DNA from: JBQCDV01 sp051960855
GTDB taxonomy: Bacteria; Actinomycetota; Actinomycetes; JAJZTN01
NCBI GenBank assembly: GCA_051960855.1
Contig: JBQCDV010000171.1
Coordinates: 1 to 27,537 of the forward strand
Length of the DNA: 27,537 nucleotides
Direction: 5' to 3'
Shown: positions 7,961-15,742 of the stretch, in pieces
How the letters are laid out: the number at the start of each line of letters is the position of its first letter
Position numbering within the stretch: the first letter of the stretch is position 1
The notes under the pieces: model-generated
What the model was told of the DNA's origin: nothing
Databases searched by the model: none
The model's input: only the letters and a program-made list of their open reading frames with translations
Program-made: the position numbers and the translations under genes

Positions 7961-9141
7961 CAGGCCCTCACCGAGACCAGGCCGGCGCGGCGGGCACGCT
8001 CGACCGCAGGCGGGAGCGCAGCGACGACCGTGTCGACGTCCTCATCGGTCGACGTCCAGCCGAGAGAGAGCCGCAGGGAGCTGCGAGCAAGGTCCTCAGG
8101 CAGCCCCATCGCGAGCAGCACATGGCTGGGTCGGGGGACGCCAGCCGAGCAGGCCGACCCGGTCGAGACCTCCACTCCCCTGGCATCGAGCAGCATGAGG
8201 AGGGCGTCGCCCTCACACCCGGGGACGGAGACGTGCAGCAGTCCGGGCAGCCGACCCGCCGGGTCGGGGTCGCCGTTGACGACGAGCTCGGGCACGGCCG
8301 CGACCAGCGCAGCGTGCAGGCGTTCGCGCAACCGGGCCAGCTCGCGCCGACGGTCGTCCCTGCGCTCGACCGTCAGCCGCAGTGCCTCGGCGAACGCGAC
8401 GGCTCCGGCGGTGTCGAGAGTGCCGGAGCGGACGTCCCTCTCCTGACCGCCGCCGTGAAGGACGGGCACCGGCGCAAGATGCCGGGCCAGCACCAAAGCG
8501 CCCACTCCGATGGGGCCGCCGATCTTGTGTCCCGTGACGGTCATCGCGTCGAGTCCGCTGGCGGCGAAGTCCACGTCGAGGGCACCGACGGCCTGGACGG
8601 CGTCGGAGTGGACCGGAACGCCGAAGCGGTGGGCCGTGGCCGCGATGTCGGCGATCGGCGCGACCGTGCCCACCTCGTTGTTCGCCCACATCACGCTGAC
8701 CAGCGCGACCGAGTCGGGGTCGCGTTCGATAGCTGCCGCCACCACGTCCGGCGAGACGCGCCCGACGGCGTCCACCGGCAGGACCTCCACCTCGGCGTCT
8801 CCAGTGGCCGCGAGCCACTCGGCGGGATCGAGGACGGCGTGGTGCTCGACGGCCCCGACCAGGATCCGCCGGCGGCGAGGATCCTCCGCCTGACGCGCCC
8901 AGAAGATCCCCTTGACCGCGAGGTTGTCCGCCTCGGTTCCGCCACTGGTGAAGACGATCTCGCTGGGCCGGGCCCCGAGACTGCGCGCCACGCTCTCGCG
9001 GGCCTCCTCGACACGCTTGCGCGCCGCGCGGCCAGAGGCGTGCAAGGACGACGGGTTGCCGGTCACGGCGAGCTCGGCGGTCATCGCGGCGAGGACTTCG
9101 GGCAGCAGCGGGGTCGTCGCCGCGTGATCGAGGTACGTCAT
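7960..9141 (-). CDS. Cysteine desulfurase (IscS/NifS type)
   Basis: This PLP enzyme removes sulfur from cysteine as a protein persulfide, for tRNA thiolation or Fe-S assembly. The 393 residues begin with YLDHAATTP. They contain the cofactor-binding SGGTEADN (66-73), EHHAVLDP, and PLP-binding Lys206 in TGHKIGGPIG. The catalytic loop TGSACSAG has Cys331. The overlapping mnmA gene suggests MnmA as main partner, since no Fe-S scaffold genes are present here. The ATG at 9141 has GAGGGG unusually close (two bases); a GTAGG lies about 12 bases upstream. In Mycobacterium the equivalent pair is iscS-trmU, from memory. Confidence 0.95.
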   Translation of the reverse strand: MTYLDHAATTPLLPEVLAAMTAELAVTGNPSSLHASGRAARKRVEEARESVARSLGARPSEIVFTSGGTEADNLAVKGIFWARQAEDPRRRRILVGAVEHHAVLDPAEWLAATGDAEVEVLPVDAVGRVSPDVVAAAIERDPDSVALVSVMWANNEVGTVAPIADIAATAHRFGVPVHSDAVQAVGALDVDFAASGLDAMTVTGHKIGGPIGVGALVLARHLAPVPVLHGGGQERDVRSGTLDTAGAVAFAEALRLTVERRDDRRRELARLRERLHAALVAAVPELVVNGDPDPAGRLPGLLHVSVPGCEGDALLMLLDARGVEVSTGSACSAGVPRPSHVLLAMGLPEDLARSSLRLSLGWTSTDEDVDTVVAALPPAVERARRAGLVSVRA

Positions 9142-9164
9142 GGCCCCTCGAGCCTACGCTCCGC

Positions 9165-10472
9165 TCAGCGCACGCGGCCGACGTCGGCGGCCATCGCCTG
9201 GAGGATGACCTCGGCCGGGATCTTGGCGCCGATGCGTGAGAAGTGGATGCCGTCGGGCTGCCTGGCGTCCACGAGCTGTCCGTGGAAGGGGAGCTCGTCG
9301 GAGTACTTCCCCGCCACCTGGGTGCGCTGGAACAGGTCGACGTACCGCGCCCCAGGCACGGAGCGGACAGCAGCCACCGCTGCGCGCGCCTGGCTGGCGA
9401 AGATCCGCGCCCACTTCGAGGACTCCGGGAACGGCGGGGTCGACCAGTAGACCGGGCGGGCTCCGCCGCCGGACAGAATCGTCGCCACCGCGGCGATGCG
9501 GCGCGCGTAGGCACTCTGCCACTGGGGGCTGCCGGCGGCGTAGGCGTGGCCGCCGACAGTGAGGTTCCAGCCGTCGTTGCCGCCCATCACCACGACGACG
9601 ACGTCCGGTTTGCGTGCCGCGATCTCCTGCTGCGCGTTGACGCTCCAGTCGAAGAAGTCGGGGTTGGTCAGCCCCGTCCCGTTGCGTGGCACGTTCTCGA
9701 TCTGCACGAGGCCGGCCGCGCTCGTCATCGCCGCCATCTGGAAGCCGACGAAGTCCGAGAGGCTGTCACCCGTCACGAGGACCTTGAGGGGATGACCGGG
9801 CGTGGGGTGCCGCCACGGCCCCGTCCCGGCTGGCCCCACGACGACGCCGGGAAGGACAGTCGCGGGAAGGCCAGACGCGGGCAGGCCAGACGCGGGGACA
9901 GCCGAGGCAGCGGGGGCGGAGCTCCCAGCCGAAGCTGTGGCCCCCGGAGCCGTCGAGACAGGAGCGGCCGCTCCGTTCGGCGCAGCGTCGCCGCCAGTGG
10001 TCGCCCCAGCGCTGACTGGAGCAGACGCGGCAGGGGCAGCCGAGCCATCCGCGTTCGGTCCGTCGGCGAGCTCGTCGAGCCGGCTCGTGGCTCCGTCGCC
10101 CGTCTTGCGCTCGTTGCCGAACGCGGCGTCCAGCGCCTCGCTCGGCAGCCGCAAACCGAGAGCACCCGCGACCGCGTCGACGGGATGAGCAACGGCGAGC
10201 GTGACGGTCCGGACGGCACCCTCGGGCATGGCCTCGCCGGCCCGGACGAAGGCGTGGGAGTCGAGGAAGGCCGCGGCGACCAGGGCGACCAGCACGACGG
10301 CGATCGCCCGGCCGGCCGGCATCCGACCCACCGAGCTCGCCGTCGCCGGGTGCGCGTCGTCGTCGAAGTCCCGCTCGGCCACACGCACGCGGCGGGTCTC
10401 CTGCAGCGGGGCCTGCAGCGGGGCCGGCAGAGGATTCGGCAGTGGGGGCGGCAGAGGGGGCGGTGCGGTCAT
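9165..10472 (-). CDS. Membrane-anchored SGNH/GDSL-hydrolase-like protein (DUF459-type)
   Basis: The 435-residue protein starts with a Pro/Leu-rich cytoplasmic tail. One membrane helix follows (about 54-75) and then a long low-complexity Ala/Ser/Pro/Gly stretch (about 135-215). The extracytoplasmic SGNH domain has block I GDSLSD (Ser237), an N-rich block II, GGND (block III), and the Asp407/His410 pair in PDGIHFS. The fold and the residues needed for esterase or acyl-transfer chemistry are therefore present. It lies 15 bases after an MBOAT acyltransferase gene whose stop codon overlaps its AAGGA ribosome site. That pairing suggests it finishes or edits O-acylation of a cell-surface glycan. The substrate is not evident. 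Confidence 0.85.
   Translation of the reverse strand: MTAPPPLPPPLPNPLPAPLQAPLQETRRVRVAERDFDDDAHPATASSVGRMPAGRAIAVVLVALVAAAFLDSHAFVRAGEAMPEGAVRTVTLAVAHPVDAVAGALGLRLPSEALDAAFGNERKTGDGATSRLDELADGPNADGSAAPAASAPVSAGATTGGDAAPNGAAAPVSTAPGATASAGSSAPAASAVPASGLPASGLPATVLPGVVVGPAGTGPWRHPTPGHPLKVLVTGDSLSDFVGFQMAAMTSAAGLVQIENVPRNGTGLTNPDFFDWSVNAQQEIAARKPDVVVVVMGGNDGWNLTVGGHAYAAGSPQWQSAYARRIAAVATILSGGGARPVYWSTPPFPESSKWARIFASQARAAVAAVRSVPGARYVDLFQRTQVAGKYSDELPFHGQLVDARQPDGIHFSRIGAKIPAEVILQAMAADVGRVR
9852..9896. repeat. Three 15-bp tandem repeats inside the SGNH gene
   Basis: Units at 9852-9866, 9867-9881 and 9882-9896 (consensus aaggccagacgcggg) are in frame. On the minus strand they encode the pentapeptide P-A-S-G-L and a variant, in the linker between membrane helix and hydrolase domain. 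Units two and three differ at one base. Confidence 0.8.
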
Positions 10473-10487
10473 GAGAGCCGAGGTCCT

Positions 10488-12134
10488 TCAGAAGCGGAAG
10501 TAGATGAACGGTGCCACGCCCTGCTCCCCGACGACGGCATTGACGACGAGCACCACGCCGGCGAGAGCCACGCCCTGCCAGACGAGCGGCAGCCGCGCAA
10601 ACCACTGCTGCGGCACCTCCCACACACGCGCGGGCACGAACTGCGAGCCGAGGGCGGCGGCGACGGTGAGGACGATCCCGACGGACACCAGCGGCGCGGG
10701 CCCCGGGTGCGCCAGCCGGCCGAGCAGCTGCAGTGCCGACCCGAGATCGGGCGCGCGGAAGAACACCCAGGCGAGGCAGACGACGTGAAAGGTGAGCGCC
10801 CATCGCAGCGCCACCCCTGGGGCCCGAACGCCGCTGTCGGTGGCGGGCGCGGGTGCCATCGCGTCGGCGTGTGGTCGCTGGCGCGGGATGCGGACGGAGC
10901 GCAGCAGGGTGCCGGCCGCGCCAAGGGTCGGACGGCCGGTGCCTGACGCCTCGGCACCTGACGCCTCCGCACCCGACGGCTCGGCCGACGACGGCATCAG
11001 ACCCGACGGCTCCAGACCCGACGGCTCCAGACCCGACGGCGTAGCCGACGACGGCGGGGCGGAGGGACGACGGCGTTCGGAAATCCAGCGCTCGACGGCG
11101 AGGCCGCCGCCGTGCAGGGCCCCCCAGATGACGAAGGTCCAGCTGGCGCCGTGCCAGAGACCGCCCAGCACCATCGTCAGCGCGAGGTTGACGTAGGTAC
11201 GCGCGCGGCCGCGGCGGTTGCCGCCGAGGGAGATGTAGAGGTAGTCGCGCAGCCAGCGCGACAGGGTCATGTGCCACCGCCGCCAGAAGTCCTGCAGGGA
11301 CAGTGCGGCGTAGGGGCGGTCGAAGTTCTGCGGGAAGCGGAAGCCGAGCAACAGAGCGACGCCGATGGCGATGTCGGTATACGCGCTGAAGTCGCAGTAG
11401 ATCTGGCCGGCGTAGCCGTAGATCGCGAGCAGCACCTCGGGCGCCGAGTGGGCACCGGGGGCCTCGAAGACAGGGTCGACCAGACGAGTGGCGAGGAGGT
11501 CGGCGAACACGACCTTCTTGACCAGGCCGCCGAGGATGAGAAACAGCGCCGCCGTGGCCGGGACGTCGCGGGGGTTGCGCGGCGCGCGCAGCTGCGGCAG
11601 GAACTCGCGTGCACGCACGATCGGTCCGGCCACCAGGTGCGGGAAGAACGCCTGGTAGATGGCGAAGTCGACGATCGAGGCAACGTCCGCGCGTCCCCGG
11701 CCGACGTCGATGACGTACGACATCGCCTGGAACGTGAAGAAGGAGATCCCGACTGGCAGAGCGATGTGCAGCAGCGGCAGCGGCGCAGCAAGCCCGATCC
11801 CGCGCAGCAGGGAGTCGACGGAGTCGACGAAGAAGCCGAGGTACTTGAACACGCCGAGCAGCCCGAGGTCGAGCGCGACCGCCGCGGTCACCCACCGCCG
11901 TCGCGCGGCCTCGTCGCCACGGGTGCGGGCAGCCTCGGCCCGAACGGCGGCGAGCTGGTTGCCCACCGTCGAAGCGCCCAGCAGCAGGCAGAAACGCCAG
12001 TCAGCCGCGCCGTAGAAGACGTAGGAGGCGGCGAGGACGAAGGGCTTCCACAGCGCCGGCCGTGGCATCAGCAGCCATGAGACCGGCAGGACGACCGCGA
12101 AGAACGCGGCGAACTGCACGGTCGGGAAAATCAC
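10488..12134 (-). CDS. MBOAT-family O-acyltransferase (AlgI/DltB-like)
   Basis: Members of this family move acyl groups across the membrane to polysaccharides or other surface acceptors. The 548-residue protein is largely hydrophobic, with about ten membrane segments. It carries the MBOAT hallmarks: FFPHLVAGPI, a WRRWHMTLSRWLRDYLYI motif with His288, and LGGLWHGASW with the invariant His328. An insert of 40 residues at about 360-399, made of PSGLE/PSGAE-type pentapeptides, interrupts the protein near the last helices and is not part of the family core. GTG at 12134 lacks a clear ribosome site; a TAGCCT six bases upstream could be a -10 box of a leaderless message. The downstream SGNH gene is probably co-transcribed. 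AlgI with AlgX/AlgJ is the analogous pair in alginate acetylation. Confidence 0.9.
   Translation of the reverse strand: MIFPTVQFAAFFAVVLPVSWLLMPRPALWKPFVLAASYVFYGAADWRFCLLLGASTVGNQLAAVRAEAARTRGDEAARRRWVTAAVALDLGLLGVFKYLGFFVDSVDSLLRGIGLAAPLPLLHIALPVGISFFTFQAMSYVIDVGRGRADVASIVDFAIYQAFFPHLVAGPIVRAREFLPQLRAPRNPRDVPATAALFLILGGLVKKVVFADLLATRLVDPVFEAPGAHSAPEVLLAIYGYAGQIYCDFSAYTDIAIGVALLLGFRFPQNFDRPYAALSLQDFWRRWHMTLSRWLRDYLYISLGGNRRGRARTYVNLALTMVLGGLWHGASWTFVIWGALHGGGLAVERWISERRRPSAPPSSATPSGLEPSGLEPSGLMPSSAEPSGAEASGAEASGTGRPTLGAAGTLLRSVRIPRQRPHADAMAPAPATDSGVRAPGVALRWALTFHVVCLAWVFFRAPDLGSALQLLGRLAHPGPAPLVSVGIVLTVAAALGSQFVPARVWEVPQQWFARLPLVWQGVALAGVVLVVNAVVGEQGVAPFIYFRF
10938..11057. repeat. Eight imperfect 15-bp tandem repeats inside the MBOAT gene
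   Basis: Eight consecutive 15-bp units run from 10938 to 11057, for example cagacccgacggctc at 10998 and again at 11013. They are in frame and encode, on the minus strand, eight pentapeptides of the pattern x-P/A-S-G/S-L/A. The middle units are nearly identical while the outer ones have drifted, as expected for slippage. Confidence 0.88.
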
Positions 12135-12201
12135 CGGGACAGGCTAGAAGGCGATTCCCTGCGGTCGCCGGCGATTTCCGCTGCGTGTCGGGTGAGCGGG
12201 G

Positions 12202-13155
12202 TCACCCCTTGCGCTGCTCGACCGCCTCGGCGGTCTGCGGGAGGACCTGCAGCGCGTCGCCGACCACGCCGAAGTCGGCGAGCTCGAAGATGGGTGCCTC
12301 AGGGTCCTTGTTGATCGCGACGATCGTCTTGGAGGTCTGCATCCCGGCCCGGTGCTGGATGGCGCCGGAGATGCCGGCCGCGATGTACAGCTGCGGGGAG
12401 ACGCTCTTGCCGGTCTGGCCGACCTGGTGGGCGTGCGGGTACCAGCCGGCGTCGACCGCGGCGCGGGAGGCGCCGACAGCACCGCCCAAAGCGTCCGCGA
12501 GACGCTCCACGAGGGCGAAGTTCGCCGGGCCCTGCAGGCCGCGTCCGCCGGAGACCACGACAGCCGCCTCGGTGAGCTCCGGTCGACCGCTCGCTCCGCG
12601 CGGCGTGCGGTCGGTGACCTTGGCGCGCAGGGAGGAGGGCGACCAGGACACCGAGACGTGCTCCTCGGTCGGTTCCGTCGGGGCCGACTCGATGGCCGCG
12701 CTGTTGGGCTTGACCGTGATGATCGGGACGCCCTGGGAGACCTTGGAGTGCACGACGTAGCTGCCGGCAAAGACCGACTGCGTCGCGACCAGGTCCGGCG
12801 TGAGGTCGACAGCATCGGTGATGACGCCGCTGCCGAGGCGGACCGCGAGCCGCCCGGCGATCTCCTTACCCTCGGGCGTGCTGGTCACGAGCACCGCGGC
12901 CGGGTTGGCCGACTGCGCGATCTGGGCGAGCGCGTCCACCTTTGGACCCACGAGGTACTGCGCGGGCTCGTCGCCGTCGACGACGTACACCTTCGTCGCG
13001 CCGTGCTCGGCGAGGGCGGACTTCGCCTGCTCGTACCCGGGTCCGGTGTAGACCGCGGCGGGCTCTCCGAGCCGGCGGGCGAGCGTCAGCAGCTCGAGCG
13101 TGGGCTTGCGCACGGCGCCGTCCACCGTGTCGACGAGGACGAGGATCTCAGCCAT
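12202..13155 (-). CDS. etfA: Electron transfer flavoprotein, alpha subunit
   Basis: EtfA binds FAD and, with EtfB, carries electrons from acyl-CoA and related dehydrogenases to the respiratory chain. The 317-residue product begins MAEILVLVDTVDG and has an N-terminal alpha/beta domain (1-190). The C-terminal FAD domain shows VSGGRGLQG (about 200), GQTGKSVSPQLYIAAGISG (about 257) and the closing INKDPEAPIFELADFGVVGD. ATG at 13155 has AGGAG seven bases upstream. It follows etfB by 35 bases on the same strand, the usual actinobacterial order. Confidence 0.96.
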   Translation of the reverse strand: MAEILVLVDTVDGAVRKPTLELLTLARRLGEPAAVYTGPGYEQAKSALAEHGATKVYVVDGDEPAQYLVGPKVDALAQIAQSANPAAVLVTSTPEGKEIAGRLAVRLGSGVITDAVDLTPDLVATQSVFAGSYVVHSKVSQGVPIITVKPNSAAIESAPTEPTEEHVSVSWSPSSLRAKVTDRTPRGASGRPELTEAAVVVSGGRGLQGPANFALVERLADALGGAVGASRAAVDAGWYPHAHQVGQTGKSVSPQLYIAAGISGAIQHRAGMQTSKTIVAINKDPEAPIFELADFGVVGDALQVLPQTAEAVEQRKG

Positions 13156-13190
13156 CGGGGTGCTCCTGAGTCTGTCGGTCGAGTGGAAGG

Positions 13191-13982
13191 TCAGGCGAGC
13201 TTCTCGCGCACGAGGAAGTCGACGAGCTGGGCGGCGCCCGTGCCGTCGTCGGTCACGATCGTGCCCTTGCCGCGCGGCGGTCGGGCGGTGATGTCCTCGA
13301 CGAGCGACCACGCCGAGCTCAGTCCGACCGTCGAGGCGTCGACCCCCAGGTCGGCCAGCGACCACGTCTCCACCGGCTTCTTCTTGGCCGCCATGATCCC
13401 CTTGAACGAGGGGTAGCGCGGCTCGTTGATCTGGTCGGTGACCGAGACCAGCGCCGGCAGCGACGCCTCGATCACCTCCGTGGCGGTGTCGCCGTCCCGG
13501 CGGATGCGCACCGTGTCCCCGTCGACGGTCACCTCCGCCGCGAACGTCACCTGTGGCAGGTCGAGCCGCTCGGCCAGCATGGCGGGCACGACCGACATCC
13601 CGCCGTCGGTCGAGGCCATGCCGCACATGACGAGCCCGACGTCGCCCTCGGCCCGCAGCTTGTCCACGGCAGCGGCCAGCACCGAGCTGGTCGCGACGGC
13701 ATCGGAGCCGTGCAGGGAGTCGTCGAGCACGTGGTAGCCCCGGTCGGCGCCCATCTGCAGGGCCTTCTTGATCGCGGTCTCAGCCTCGGCAGGACCCATC
13801 GTCACGGCGGCAACCTCCCAGTCGCCGCTCTCGGCGAGCTTCAGTGCCTCTTCGACCGCGTACTCGTCCAGCTCCGAGAGCACGCCGTCACCCGTCCGCA
13901 CGGTGGTGTTGTCGTCTGCGAATGTCCGCGTCGACGCGGCGTCGGGAACGTACTTGACCAGCACGACGAGGGTGCGCGCCAT
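13191..13982 (-). CDS. etfB: Electron transfer flavoprotein, beta subunit
   Basis: EtfB is the AMP-binding partner of EtfA. The 263 residues include the N-terminal VLVKYVPD, a DEYAVEEAL helix near residue 40, and STDGGMSVVPAMLAERL. The family signature in VTDQINEPRYPSFKGIMAAKKKP (about 181-203) is intact. ATG at 13982 has GGAGG about eight bases upstream. A 121-base region separates it from the divergent DUF885 gene; a TAACGT on the minus strand in that gap could be a -10 element, but the -35 is not convincing. The pair probably serves beta-oxidation together with enzymes such as the hydratase encoded at 17696. Confidence 0.96.
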   Translation of the reverse strand: MARTLVVLVKYVPDAASTRTFADDNTTVRTGDGVLSELDEYAVEEALKLAESGDWEVAAVTMGPAEAETAIKKALQMGADRGYHVLDDSLHGSDAVATSSVLAAAVDKLRAEGDVGLVMCGMASTDGGMSVVPAMLAERLDLPQVTFAAEVTVDGDTVRIRRDGDTATEVIEASLPALVSVTDQINEPRYPSFKGIMAAKKKPVETWSLADLGVDASTVGLSSAWSLVEDITARPPRGKGTIVTDDGTGAAQLVDFLVREKLA

Positions 13983-14080
13983 GAGTGAGCCTCCGAGGTC
14001 GTCGATCGGCGGTGATCGCGGGACGAGCCGACGTTACCCGCCGGTACGGCGACGGGCGACCTCGGCCCGGGCGTGCTTCG

Positions 14081-14109
14081 GGTCACATGCTTGGGTAGAC
14101 AGCGTGACC
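14081..14109. promoter_or_regulatory. Inverted repeat overlapping the DUF885 gene start
   Basis: GGTCAC at 14081-14086 and GTGACC at 14104-14109 are perfect inverted copies 17 bases apart. The second copy contains the predicted GTG start. It could be an operator or an RNA hairpin masking the start; there is no further support. Confidence 0.3.
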
Positions 14110-15642
14110 AGCGCACGCCTCCGAGCCGTCTGCGACCTGTCCATCCCCGCCGTGCGGGAGGGCGCGGGGCGCCACGAGTACGACGGTGTGATCCAGGACC
14201 TCTCTCCCGAAGGTGTGCGGTCCGGTCTCGCGCGCCTCCGCGCCGCGAGAGCAGAGGGCAGCGGGAGTGAGCACGCCCCCGAGACGGAGCGCGAGCAGCA
14301 CGACGAGCGCCACCTGGCGGCGTTCGAGCTGGGGTTGGAGGTCGCGCTCGACGAGCTCGAGCTGCACCGGCGCGACCCCCTGGTGCACGCCGACAACCTG
14401 GACCTGGCTTGCTACGACCGCACGTACGCCCCCGCCGAGGAGCGGGCGGCGGCGCGCCGGGAGCACCTGCGACGCTGGCCGGACGCGGTCGACATGGCCG
14501 TCGCCTCGCTGGACCGCGTCCCCGCGCCGGTCGCGGAAGCGCTGCTCGGAGCGGTCCGGGGACTGGCCGCCGGCATCTCCGCGGACGACGGGGAGGTCGA
14601 GCGCGCCGCCCTGGCGGCCCACGCCCGCTTCGTCGCCCACGTGGAGACAGCCGCCACGTCCGGGCCGCCGGAGATGGCCTTGGGCGAGCAGGGTCTGGCG
14701 CGGCTAATGGGGGTCCGCGAGGCGGTCGACCTGGACGTCGGCGCGCTCGCCGCCGCCGCCGAGCGGGAACGCGACCGGCTGCTGGAGCTCCTGCGCGAGG
14801 CGTGCGGACGGGTGGACGCCACCCGGGAGCCGGCCGAGGTCGTAGGAGAGCTGCTGCGGGACCACCCTGACATCGAGGGGGTGCTGGCGGAGGCCCGCGA
14901 GCAGACCGCCGAAGTGATGGCGTTCACGGCGGAGCACCGGCTGGTGCCCTTCCTCGATGGCGAGTGCCTGGTTGGTCCGGCGCCGGAGAGCCGCTCGTGG
15001 GCGATGGCGATGATGACGTGGGCAGCGCCGTACGAGTCCGACGCCCCCTCCTGGTACCACGTGACGCCGCCCGACCCGGCGTGGCCCGCGCACAGCGTCG
15101 AGGAGTGGCTGTCCGTCTTCAGCCGCACGACGCTGCCGGCCATCACCGCACATGAGGTGGCGCCGGGCCACTTCTCCCACGGCCGTGCGCTGCGCCGGGC
15201 ACCTGGTGACGTCCGGCGGACGTTGCAGTCCATGACGTTCGCAGAGGGATGGGCGCACTACGTCGAGGAGGTCATGCTCGAGGAGGGGTTCCGCGACGGT
15301 GACGCGCGCTTCGCGGTGGGCGTCGCGCTCGAAGCCCTGGTCCGCGTCACGCGGCTGTCCTCCGCGATCGGGCTCCACACGGGCGCCATGAGCGTCGAGG
15401 ACGCCACTCAGCGCTTCATGTCCGACGCCTTCCTGGGACGCAGCGCCGCCGAGAGCGAGGCACGTCGCGGCACCTTCGACGCGACCTACGGGCGCTACAC
15501 GTGGGGCAAGCTCGCGATTCTCGACCTGCGGGACCGAGCCCGGCAGCAGTGGGGGTCGGACTTCTCCCTCCCCCGCTTCCACGCCGCGCTACTCGAGCTG
15601 GGCTCGCCACCGCTGGGGCTGCTGCCGGCCGCGCTCGGCTGA
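14104..15642 (+). CDS. DUF885-family metallopeptidase-like protein
   Basis: This 512-residue protein belongs to the DUF885 family, which has the features of zinc metallopeptidases but few characterised members. It contains H350-E-V-A-P-G-H356 followed by FSH, and the downstream EGWAHY motif with Glu381 as a likely third zinc ligand. The length is slightly short for the family. No signal peptide or membrane helix is visible, so it is probably cytoplasmic. The GTG at 14104 is the first sensible start; the frame stays open upstream to 13768 but that part overlaps etfB antisense and resembles no protein. The ribosome site is weak. The gene is divergent from etfB and ends before a strong terminator. 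Confidence 0.85.
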   Translation: MTSARLRAVCDLSIPAVREGAGRHEYDGVIQDLSPEGVRSGLARLRAARAEGSGSEHAPETEREQHDERHLAAFELGLEVALDELELHRRDPLVHADNLDLACYDRTYAPAEERAAARREHLRRWPDAVDMAVASLDRVPAPVAEALLGAVRGLAAGISADDGEVERAALAAHARFVAHVETAATSGPPEMALGEQGLARLMGVREAVDLDVGALAAAAERERDRLLELLREACGRVDATREPAEVVGELLRDHPDIEGVLAEAREQTAEVMAFTAEHRLVPFLDGECLVGPAPESRSWAMAMMTWAAPYESDAPSWYHVTPPDPAWPAHSVEEWLSVFSRTTLPAITAHEVAPGHFSHGRALRRAPGDVRRTLQSMTFAEGWAHYVEEVMLEEGFRDGDARFAVGVALEALVRVTRLSSAIGLHTGAMSVEDATQRFMSDAFLGRSAAESEARRGTFDATYGRYTWGKLAILDLRDRARQQWGSDFSLPRFHAALLELGSPPLGLLPAALG

Positions 15643-15690
15643 CGTCCGTCACCGGAAGCGTCCGTCACCGGAAGCGTCCGTCCCGGTAAG
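15643..15690. repeat. Three 16-bp tandem repeats just after the DUF885 stop
   Basis: Units cgtccgtcaccggaag at 15643-15658 and 15659-15674 are identical. A third at 15675-15690 matches at 13 of 16 positions. The array starts directly at the base after the stop codon and ends six bases before the terminator stem. Confidence 0.85.
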
Positions 15691-15695
15691 ACGCG

Positions 15696-15727
15696 GACGG
15701 GCCGGCCCCGAGAAGGGCCGGCCCGTC
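15696..15727. terminator. Perfect 13-bp stem terminator between convergent genes
   Basis: Bases 15696-15708 pair exactly with 15715-15727 (gacgggccggccc) around the six-base loop CGAGAA. A short T-rich run (TGTTT) follows on the plus strand. It sits between the ends of the DUF885 gene and the MFS gene and probably stops transcription from both sides. Confidence 0.85.
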
Positions 15728-15742
15728 TGTTTCGTGCCTCGC

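Noticed and set aside
8122..10946. Plus-strand open frames of 442 and 567 codons opposite the desulfurase and SGNH genes
   Set aside because: They mirror genes with intact catalytic motifs on the minus strand and cross gene boundaries without ribosome sites.
9852..11057. CRISPR-like array
   Set aside because: The repeats are directly contiguous 15-bp units in coding frame with no spacers and no cas genes.
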